From Larus michahellis (Eukaryota > Chordata > Aves > Charadriiformes > Laridae), in NCBI RefSeq assembly GCF_964199755.1, contig NC_133904.1, forward strand, positions 930,001 through 994,000: a DNA stretch of 64,000 nucleotides, written 5' to 3'. Position 1 is the stretch's first letter, and each line of letters begins with the position of its first letter. Both the position numbers and the translations under genes were made by a program. Under the pieces are notes generated by a model, which made no database searches, was not told where the DNA came from, and saw only the letters and a program-made list of their open reading frames with translations. This document shows, one piece after another, positions 55,401-64,000 of this stretch.

Positions 55401-58400
55401 TTTTGAATATTACTTTAAAACCTTTTCTCTATGGAAAAGCAACAATAAATGTAATTCTATTTCATGGTATGATGAAACCTCCTTAAGCTATTCCAGAACA
55501 CATTGCTTCTACAAAGGTAATGCTGCTTTTCATTTTCTGTATGGGTATATTAAACTTAGTTGATCTTTACAGCTCTGTCTTTTCTGAAGAGAAGCAAAAC
55601 AAACAATGCTGGGAAGATGGTTTCTAATAAAAGTACCTTTTATTAAATTCAGGAAAGCTACTTTATTGATAGTCACTTGTCTTCTACTTTAGATATAATC
55701 CGTACTATCCGGGACCCGGAGAAACCTAATACTTTAGAAGAACTGGAAGTGGTAACGGAAAGCTGTGTTGAAGTGCAAGAGATAGGTGAAGATGAATATC
55801 TGGTTATCATCAGGTTTACACCAACAGTACCTCATTGCTCTTTGGCTACTCTCATTGGTAAGATTTCTGTTTCATTAAATCTGTAACAATGAACGTAAAG
55901 TTAATTAGGTTGTCTGAATAAGTTCAGTCTTTGTTAAAATTCAGTATTGCTTTGCTGGTAGTTTGACCAGGAATTTCATCTTGAGAACCCTACTAGCAAT
56001 GCAAACAAAGAAAAACATCCAACTGTTTTTATCAAGTTAGGGAAACTCTTCAAAGAGAAGCTCTCAAAAATCTGCTGGGAAGTGGTACAGAATTCCTTCT
56101 TTATGTTCTCCAAATTATTTTAGTAATGTTAAATTGAAAATTTGTCAGCCCTTAAATTTAAAAAAGTGTTAAAACTTTATGATTATTTCCCATATCTTTC
56201 CCTTACCTTATGGGCTGTTCTCCATTCCCGCACATGTACAAAAAACCCCACGTGCAATCCAAGAATACAAAAAAAAATTCCAGACTGTTAGGACTTTGAA
56301 AGCAACTAAGTTGAATTAGAATCTACGCTGGCTTATTTTGCTTTTCTTCTTCTTTATTATTTGTGGCGAGATCGCATATGAAAAATCATGTCTGAGATTT
56401 CTGAAATGTTTTGTGTAAGCGTACCAAGGTTAGCAACTCTTTTCATTATATATCGATACTAAGATTTCTCAGTCTGTTTCAAAGATGTAAGGGAAAATAG
56501 GTATTTAGTGAAGAAGTATGTGTATTTATGCCCAAATAAACCTCTGCAGCTTTATGTAGAAAGTGAAGTATAGATAGTAAAACATTAAATAAATTATTAC
56601 TGTTTGGCATGCTATAGTTTGACCCTGTTAGGAATGTCAGTGGGTTAAGGCTCAGACCTGAGGATCAATGATATACATGTCAAATCTTGAACTTCGTGCT
56701 AATCGTGTTCTCAGAACTTAAATGTCGGACAGGTCTTTGATGTCTGTTTGATTGTGCAGTCCTTATCGGTATTATGTGACCTCTGAAGCACAGTTCCTCG
56801 TGCTGTTACAGGAAGGGGTTATGGTAACTGGTTTAAATAGTTGGGTAGTATATTTAAGAATGTAGGCAGTAAACAGGGGTTTTTTTCCCAAACTTCCTTA
56901 CCTGTACAGAGTGCTCTAAGCTGGTAGTTCTTTTGGGGAATATTTTCTATTGCTGTTGCCCCTGGCTCAGCCTGAGGACAAACTGGGGCTGCGGGATGGC
57001 TTTGTGTAGCTCATGGCAAAGGTGGGCCTTGTGGGGAAGCTGTAATGGATGAGTGGTGGGGGTGTCCCCAAACTTGGGTCTGGTTCCCAAAGACGAACCA
57101 CAGCACTCCTGCTCAGTCCGTACCTTAGACAGTAAAAAGTGAAGTTAAGAGCTTCAGTTGCCCCCAAGTCATTGCAGGCTTGTGGTCTTCAAGTAATTTA
57201 TGTTGAATTTTTTTTAACAAATGTACGGATGCAGCCACAATGACAGCCGGGAAGCTCTATCAGAAATATAGAGGAAAGCTGGAAATGGAGGAATTAGGCT
57301 GCATTTAGTGTTTCTAGGAGGTGTTTAGAGACCAGAGACCTCCTAAACTTGTAAGGCAGGTATGAGCTTAACTGAGAAGCTACATCCAAAGAGTCAAACC
57401 ACAAGTTATTTAGTCTCCTCTGTGGCATGTGCTGCTCAGAATACAAAAGGAGAAGGTTTTCCATTATACTGGTGTTTGTTGATTGTTAAATATGGATTTT
57501 CTGAAAATGTACCCCAAACCTTGAATTTTACAAGAAAATCTCTTATCTTTTTTGTTTGAACAGGCCTTTGTTTAAGAATAAAACTTCAGAGATGTTTGCC
57601 TTTTAGACATAAGGTAAAGTGTCTGCTCTGGAACTTGCTTTAAACTGCATGAATATATGCCAGGGTCTCTTTATAAGAGCGTATGCTGCAGGATCAAGTA
57701 ATGTGCAAGCTGTGATTAAGGATGGGGTCTTTTTAAAGCTTGTCACTTGCCTGTGGAGGGAGTGAATGTTGCAGTACAGTGTAGCACCTGAAGGGATCTG
57801 TGAATAACTGTGGTTCTTCCTTTCCTTTACAAAAGACGGTTTGTTGCTGCACTTCTGAAATACAGTGTGTTTCAAGGAATTTCCTCACCAGCTGTCATTC
57901 TGGTTCTTGCTTGGTGGAAAAGAGGGTGTTTCCAAATCCAGCGTTACAAAGAATCAGTCATACTCTTGCCTTGGGGAAAATGAATTCGGCCTTCTGCAAT
58001 ATCTCAATATATCTAAGCATCATGAATATAAATATTAATAGTTACTGACTCTGCTGTACCATCTGGAATATCTGAGAGTTCTCTCCAGTGGACCAACCCT
58101 CTGTGAGTGAGCCCTGAAAGTAAGAGAACTACTCTGTTGGCAGTCAGAAACCATTAAGGGGAGTTCCACGGCTTTACGTAGGCATCATCTAGGAAGTAAA
58201 AACTTCAGGTTCATTAGCGTTTAGAAAAACTGCAGAATTCAAAACTGAAACTGCATTGAGGGAATCTCTTCATGACCCATGTCTTAGGAGCTGTTGTATA
58301 GACGGCATACGGGCCTGACCCTGGTCAATATACTGTTCCTAACAGGGGCCAGCCCTCACCGTGCTGCTGGAGTGTAAGAAACTAAATAGGAAACGGGGGG

Positions 58401-60350
58401 TTAATATATCCTTAAAGAAAGCCGTTTGGGTCTTAGCAGGAACTAAGAGTGGACCCTTAATGACAAACATAGTCTTTATAGACCTTTAGAAATCTGCCTG
58501 AAATAATTTAAAGTATATATTCATTAGCTTAGGATTTCTGGTATTGGTTTTTTGTTGTGTTGTTTTTACAGTTGTTAGCTTCATCTTTCCAATTAAACAG
58601 TGTAAAGTGAGACTTGCATTTCTAGAAAATTAGGTAGACAGAGATTTGTTATGCTGGACACATGGTAACGAATAGGTTCAGCTTCAGGGAGATAAGATGA
58701 AAGGCGTAGGATTTGTTTACTTGGTTTTCCTTCGGTACATCAGTTTTATGAGATCTCCTTGCAGTTTAGCGTGTGAGTGGGTTTTGTTGTTTTCCAGGCC
58801 TGTTAAATGCAGCAAGGTCATTTAGGCCTGATTCTAGTCTTTTAATCTGTTCCTATGCAGGAAATAGATACTGCATTACACTACCATTTTCAAACAGAAT
58901 ATTTGTGTTTCTCATCATTGAGCAAAACTGATTAGGAATCTCTTCCCAAGGATGTGTTTTTTCAAGAGTGCTCAGCTTGTGAAAGTGACACGTGCAATTC
59001 TGGTGGCTTTTAAACAAATTGTTCCTCATTTGTGGCCTGCAGAGAACTTGTTGGGAAAGTAGTGCCAGTTCTCCACTCTTTTTCCAGTAGCCTAACTGCA
59101 ATGACTTTTTCACCAGAGCAGTTGATCTGACTGAGGAATGAGTGCCTCCACAATTTTGAAGACCGATTATTGGGGCCTCTCTGAATTGGGGGAGGAGATG
59201 GTCTTGCGGTTGTGTTGCAGTGACGTCTAAGATCAGCTCTTGTCATTGATCCCCTTTCATTGTCTGTGAACATTTTTAAAAGTATGAATTACATGCATTG
59301 TATGTGTATTGTACAATTTTTGTTCTTCCGGTAATGTGTACATTTAAGTGTTAAGGTATGCATCTAACATTATCGATCTCTCCTCTAGCTGGAAATCTAC
59401 ATATCTGAAGGTACACATTCCACTGAAGAAGACAGTAAGTAGAGCTTATGAACGAGTGAGTGCGGCTTTAGCCTGTGTGTTTGTGTTCTTTTGAGATGTC
59501 CTTTTCGGAAATGAATACACTGTTAAAGCTTTAAAATGAACCTCGTAGTTGGGGCTGTTTGAAGAGCTGTATTGGTACTGTGAACGTGTGCTGCTTCTTG
59601 TTGGGTTGGTCCTTTTTTAAACAAACCAACCCCACAGCTCTTGCGGGTGTTGAGTTGGGTTTATAACAAAAGACGTTGCTACTGTGCTGCTGGATAACTT
59701 AACACGAAGAACTTCCCGACTGGTTGATCTCGCTATCTTAACATCATCATTACAAAAACATAAGTTTCTCAGTCAATGTTTAAAATAAAAGTTTCAGGAC
59801 ATCGAAGTTCTTTCAAAGGTATAGCCAATCACTGTCTTAAACAGCTGTTAAAGCCTTTGTCCTCGGCTTTTTTGTCCTTAAGCATTAGATATCTTTGTAT
59901 GGGGAAAATCAGTTTTTTTGATGAAATGACTAGAAATTGAACCTGGAGAACTAGGACTACTAATTTGTCACGAATTTCACATTTGATTTTGAGACACGTG
60001 ATTAGAGCACCTTACATTCTTTTCCTAAACTAGAAAAGTAACAAAAATGCTTGATTTCTGATTAAAAAAAGCTGGCATGATGTCCTGTTACTCTACAGCA
60101 GCATTTTCTCAGTCTTTGAGCTGGCCGTTCACTAGCTTTGGAAAATCATCACCGCAGTATGATAGCGAGCATTTGTCACGTTGCTGATGCAGTAGGTGTA
60201 ACGTACCACTGGAAACTGCTTCTGACGTTACCTTTCGTGTCATGTTTTGCAGTCAACAAACAAATCAATGACAAAGAGAGAGTAGCAGCTGCGATGGAGA
60301 ATCCAAACTTGCGGGAAATCGTGGAGCAGTGCGTTACAGAGCCTGACTAG
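52326..60350 (+). CDS. CIAO2A: CIAO2A (FAM96A): cytosolic iron-sulfur assembly component 2A (5 coding exons)
   Basis: Exons 52326-52452, 55693-55857, 57564-57613, 59389-59434 and 60253-60350 join in phase to 161 residues (human 160). The N-terminal 32 residues are hydrophobic with scattered Arg ([20 protein letters not shown]) and match the vertebrate leader. The MIP18/DUF59 domain follows (about 36-155), with [14 protein letters not shown], the TVPHC motif whose Cys91 is the conserved reactive cysteine of the family, and [20 protein letters not shown] near the end. Family knowledge: it binds CIAO1 and serves mainly maturation or stability of IRP1, unlike CIAO2B which serves most nuclear Fe-S proteins. 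The start is chosen by homology; an internal Met33 ([11 protein letters not shown]) is a possible second start. It is head to head with SPG11. Confidence 0.97.
53874..53932 (+). repeat. CR1 LINE 3'-end relic
   Basis: GTTGGACTAGGTGGTTGTTG, then CAGGTCCCTTCAGCTGAACT and ATTCTG, is the typical end of avian CR1 (gttggactagatgat...aggtcccttccaa...ctattctatg). Only this short, extremely 5'-truncated end is visible. Confidence 0.75.
55693..55857 (+). CDS. CIAO2A: CIAO2A coding exon 2
   Basis: Residues 43-98, [20 protein letters not shown] to [15 protein letters not shown], including Cys91. Acceptor CTTTAG, donor ATTG|GTAAGA. Confidence 0.96.
57564..57613 (+). CDS. CIAO2A: CIAO2A coding exon 3 (50 nt)
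   Basis: Residues 98-114, [16 protein letters not shown]. Too short for an open-frame scan; found by homology and phase. Acceptor GAACAG, donor AAG|GTAAAG. Confidence 0.93.
59389..59434 (+). CDS. CIAO2A: CIAO2A coding exon 4 (46 nt)
   Basis: Residues 115-130, [15 protein letters not shown]. Acceptor CCTCTAG, donor GACA|GTAAGT. Confidence 0.93.
60253..60350 (+). CDS. CIAO2A: CIAO2A coding exon 5 and stop
   Basis: Residues 130-161, [20 protein letters not shown] then [11 protein letters not shown], stop TAG. Acceptor TTTTGCAG. Confidence 0.96.
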
Positions 60351-60725
60351 TAGCTGTTAATACCCACAGAGTATTTGATACATTTCTTAAACTATTTTTG
60401 TTTAAAAGAAAAAAGAAAATAATAATAATCAAGGCCTTGAGTTTAATACTTGAGTTCTTTTTATCTTCCACATGTTTTTTAAGAGAAATTGTTTATAAGA
60501 TAGATTTAAATTATGATGAATTAGTCTCTAAAATAACGTGAAGTGTATAGTGTTAAGAGTTTGTAATTTCTGGTGTCCAGAGAAATATTTTATGATTAAA
60601 ACCAAAACAACCCATATGTATTGCCTTCTGATAGACATTGTGATATAAATTCAGTTTTGCAAGTTAAATTTCTACATTCTTTCAATCACTGCACTGTAAA
60701 AATAAAACAGATTCTTATACTGAAA
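60351..60725 (+). other. CIAO2A: CIAO2A 3' UTR
   Basis: AT-rich tract from the stop to just beyond the AATAAA at 60701. A variant ATTAAA is near 60595 and a further AATAAA near 60848, so shorter or longer forms are possible. Confidence 0.65.
60701..60706 (+). terminator. CIAO2A: CIAO2A polyadenylation signal AATAAA
   Basis: Canonical hexamer about 350 nt after the stop, followed by T-rich sequence. Confidence 0.65.
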
Positions 60726-62990
60726 TGCTGCTTTCTGAGTTCAGAAATTTTCATTGTTTTTTCTTCCTTTTAAGCTTAGGTTTAGATTTCTGTTAGAGAA
60801 GGACACATTTAATTCAACTTCGTTGTTGATAAACACGTTAAAGCTGAAATAAATTCAGAAAAAGAATTAGGAGCAAAGAGACTGGACTAGAACAAGCTAT
60901 ATTCTTACTGGGACACTATTCCTGCTAAATGTTTGCTTTTTTTCTCTGTAAGTATGTGTTTCTGATTCTGCAGGTTTTCCTTTATAATTATCCTGGGGTG
61001 AAATTTTCCTATGGACAAGATCTTGCCAGTTTGATGCTGCTTTTTCTTGGGGCTCACCTGCAGCGTGGAGGGTGAGAGGCTCCCGCAGCCCTTCATCACT
61101 GTGGTTCCCGCTGTCCTCTCTCTGTTGCTGCTCCCTCACCCAGAGAATCCTGTCTGGGGTGTCCGTGACGTTGCCAGCTCCACACGTGTGCTCGCTGGAG
61201 AGGTTCCCTAGGCTTCCTTTCCATTGCAGCTGAGGATTTGACTGTGGATTTACCTTTCCCTGAAGAACTAGGCAGATATTTCTGCCTCAGCTGGCCTTCT
61301 CCCAGGGAAGTGACGTTCAGCATCTGCCATGCAGCCACAGGAGGGCCCCAGTGGTTAATGTATGTAGGGGGGAGAGGCTGCTGCCACCCCTCATGTCCCA
61401 TGGCACCTGACACACCGTTTGTGTTATCTGGTCAATGCCTAGTTATCCCCCGCAGTGGCTCAGGAGAGACTGAGGGAGCCGTTCCTCCGTGAAATAGTGA
61501 TTGCTCTAGTGGGCTTGTGTTTGGTTAAACGGGGAGAAATCCTTGGAGTTCAGTGCAAACATCTGTTGAGATTTCAGGGATTTGTAACCATTTTAATAAT
61601 AAGCCACGTAAAGCTTTCCTGAAGGCACGCAACAATTGAGTGGTCTGCGGCTAGGCCTTGTGTTATAAACAGCGGGGGAAATCTTTCCCTTTGTAAAACA
61701 GTGTACTGACACTTGTCACAGCTGTGCCAACAAGAGCTCGTCATCTCCCTGCTTCCAATGCCAAAGTTATCTTTAAAAAAAAAAGGGGGGGGGGGGAGAA
61801 CAATCCCCTTTTCCCATAAGTTACTGCACATCTGCAGAACTGTCAGTTCTAGTGCCTGTGTGGAAAATTACCTTCTTAACTCCAGTTACTCAGCTTCAAT
61901 TAAATTTTACTTAGATTTCCAAAGGCTTTCTGCCCTCCTAGCTCACCCTGAATTCAGCTTGAAGGAAGAACGTATGTCCTTAAGCAGCACTTTCTACAGA
62001 TGCTTCTAAAGTGTAATTAGATGTGAGCTTGCATGTGGGACACTGCTGTGTCACTACCTCAGGTGTTCAACAGAACGTGAAGGGAATTAGCTATTTGATG
62101 TTTGCATGGGAAACTAAAAACTTGGTACCGTTTCCAAAATAAGTAAAGAACCCATGGACCAGGTTTATTTTTAAATCCTCCTTTGGGCAAAACCTAAATT
62201 CTCTGTGTTTAGACTCCTGCTGGAACGGTCTATCATGGAGTATCCTGAAAGATGCATTTTGCAAGGTTTTCGGTTGGGTTTCTGTTGGTTGGTTGGGAGG
62301 TTTTTTTCAGCTGGGAAAAATCATTAATTGGTAACTACTTCTGTAAAATATTTTATTTTCTATGAAAAGCAGGTGGAGATATTTTCCCATGGTAAGGTTC
62401 CCAGTTTTGCTGTACTGTGCCGTTAAAACAGAAGTATGGAACAAGAGCAATGTTTTTATTCCCCACTGATTACTCTTTAATAAGCTGCTTAGATGGTAGC
62501 CATTGCAAATTGTAGCTCAGGCAATGCGATTAGCAGTTCAGTTCAATAGAAAGGATTTGTTCGGTGTAGTTACTTGTCGTCATCAGCCTAGCACTTCAAG
62601 CACAACTCTTCCTCTGAAAATTTTTGAATTGCTAAACCACGACGTGGCGCTGGTGCTGTTCCTTGCAACTTCTGCTTTTCTTTCTTGCCCTGTCAGCCTT
62701 GCTGCCGATCCAAAACGGCTTCAAGGCAATGTCTGCAAGTCTGCACAGACTCAGTTTAAGAGAGAATAATACTTCATATAGAAGAGTCTCTATTCCCGTT
62801 TTAAAATGAAATCTAAACTGACTTTGCTTCTGTTAAGTAGAAGCAATCTGTCATATTATTTTTTTCCTTTTCAAAAGGAGAGAAACAAAAGCAAAGGATT
62901 CTTTAACTGTTCATGTTTTCTGGGGAGAAGGAAATGGGCAGAGCTAGAAATGGTTTGAAGTGTTCTCCCACGAGGGGGAGCGTTTAGAAA
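60726..62990. other. Non-coding region downstream of CIAO2A
   Basis: No exon recognised. It contains A10G12 at 61775-61796 and a GT/TTGG-rich patch at 62270-62310. 61040-61480 is moderately GC-rich without a clear signal. Confidence 0.5.
61775..61796 (+). repeat. A10-G12 homopolymer pair
   Basis: Ten A followed by twelve G. Simple sequence; the exact length is unreliable in any assembly. Confidence 0.9.
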
Positions 62991-63003
62991 AGATCGCGGA
63001 AGG

Positions 63004-63395
63004 CTTAGGTTGGAAGCGACCTTCGAAGATCCAGCCCCCTGCCATGGGCAGGGACGTGCCATGGCCTTGAGCCCCTCCAGGGATGGGGCAGCCACAGCTT
63101 CTCTGGGCAACCTGGGCCAGGGGCTCACCGCCCTCACAGCCAAGAATTTCTTCCTTGTAGCTAACCTAAATCTCCCCTCTTTTAGTTTAAAACTGTTACC
63201 CTGGTCCTGAAGAGATTCTGGTAAAAAAATCTCTCTCTGTCTTTCTTATAAGCCCCCTTTACGTATGGAAAGGTCTCCCCGGAGCATTCTCCTCTTCAGG
63301 CTGAGCAACTCCAACTCCCAGCCTTTCTCCAGAGGTGTTCAGCCCTCAGATCCTGTTCATGGCCTCCTGTACTCGTGTTCCTCCTTCTTTTAATT
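63004..63395 (-). repeat. CR1 LINE fragment, antisense
   Basis: The plus strand reads the reverse complement of CR1: TAGGTTGGAAGCGACCTTCG, CCATGGGCAGGGACGTGCCA, GGATGGGGCAGCCACAGCTT, CTGGGCAACCTGGGCCAGGG, then CTCACCGCCCTCACAGCCAA and TCTCCTCTTCAGGCTGAGCA. The element therefore lies on the minus strand with its 3' end near 63004. The open frames across it are not functional. Confidence 0.9.
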
Positions 63396-64000
63396 TTCCT
63401 TTTTCTGTTCCTTAAAATCAAATCTTTTTGCCTGGAAGGGGAGCCGGGCACAGCCAGCCCCAGGGCTGTCTCCCAGCTCCTGCCCCGCTGCCGGCGCGGG
63501 GGACGGCTGAGAGTACGCGGGCTCCTGCAAGGGTGAGGGTGACCACAGCTCAAGGTTGGTATTATTTGCTGTTTGTCTTTGCTTCTTGTGGGTTGTTTAA
63601 TAATGGTCCAAGATGTAAATATGTGGGGGCAAAGATAACTTTCTGTATCAGAATTCCAGGTTATACTGGTTTAAAGCTGCCGTTGGAGACTGGGGAGTTG
63701 TCCCTCAGAGCTGTCCCTCTCTATCTGCCAATTCCACGTTTTACTTTTATTTTGCCTTTAAGCAGAAACTTTCTCAGAAAACTTTCATCCCTTGAGAAAG
63801 CGTGTTTGTTACCACCAGACGTCCCAAAATAGCACTTACATGCCTTTTTTCCCCGTGTCTCCTGCCATACCAAAACTCCCAGGTTTGACCTTTCACGCCG
63901 GTATCTGGGGTGGAGATGGGAGAGGTCGGGTCTCACGTGCCAGACTCGAGCAGAGAAGGAAAACCCTAAGCCCTCTTCCGCGGTTGTAGCAAGAGATGTA
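63396..64000. other. Window end, no gene recognised
   Basis: Mixed sequence with a short GC-rich patch at 63430-63510. No exon or repeat could be assigned. Confidence 0.4.

Larger units (their letters stand above)
52453..60252 (+). other. CIAO2A introns 1-4
   Basis: Intron 1 (52453-55692) begins with about 700 bp of G-rich, GGGG-studded sequence, then AT-rich unique sequence with a small CR1 end. Introns 2 (55858-57563), 3 (57614-59388) and 4 (59435-60252) show no gene, RNA or clear repeat. Confidence 0.65.

Noticed and set aside
63010-63553. Open frames near the window end
   Set aside because: They fall in an antisense CR1 fragment and its flank, not a gene.
1-64000. Search for CRISPR arrays, operons, prophage or intact retroviral genes
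   Set aside because: None seen. Introns, CpG promoters and CR1 relics show ordinary vertebrate nuclear DNA, and no viral coding segment was recognised.

Overview
This is a eukaryotic, almost certainly avian, nuclear window. The genes have many exons with GT-AG introns, the promoters are CpG-rich, the polyadenylation signals are AATAAA, and there are CR1 retroposon relics in both orientations. Intron and intergenic sizes are compact compared with mammals. The species cannot be fixed from the sequence. I see no operon, phage, CRISPR array or other bacterial-type system.

Three protein-coding genes were rebuilt exon by exon, and every splice phase closes. (1) EIF3J (+), coding span 5606-15656, has 8 coding exons and about 252 residues. 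It encodes the loosely bound j subunit of translation initiation factor eIF3. (2) SPG11 (-), coding span 51838 down to 18443, has 40 coding exons whose lengths sum to 7299 nt, giving 2432 residues plus stop. It encodes spatacsin, a lysosome/autophagy scaffold. (3) CIAO2A, formerly FAM96A (+), coding span 52326-60350, has 5 coding exons and 161 residues. It encodes a MIP18-family cytosolic iron-sulfur assembly factor. EIF3J and SPG11 converge, with AATAAA signals at 16574 (+) and 18229-18234 (-). SPG11 and CIAO2A are head to head, with only 487 bp between start codons.

Layout: 1-5140 is non-coding flank, possibly including the 3' UTR of an upstream gene, with a (CTTT)n microsatellite at its end. 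5140-6130 is the EIF3J CpG island. 5606-16600 is EIF3J. 16600-18200 is the convergent intergenic gap, with a GC-rich block and an RFX X-box-like site. 18210-51840 is SPG11. 51839-52325 is a divergent CpG promoter with ZNF143/THAP11-type and YY1-type motifs and a 23-bp imperfect inverted repeat. 52326-60720 is CIAO2A. 60720-64000 is non-coding, with one sizeable CR1 fragment.

The genes do not form a pathway. They are housekeeping neighbours (translation initiation, lysosome reformation, Fe-S protein maturation). The points most worth a second look are the shared SPG11/CIAO2A promoter and its hairpin-forming repeat, a GC-AG intron in SPG11 forced by reading phase, a NAGNAG acceptor in EIF3J, upstream ORFs in two genes, a 16-bp perfect palindrome in an SPG11 intron, and a 24-bp duplication at the branch-point region of SPG11 exon 12. 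I found no convincing undescribed gene or system.
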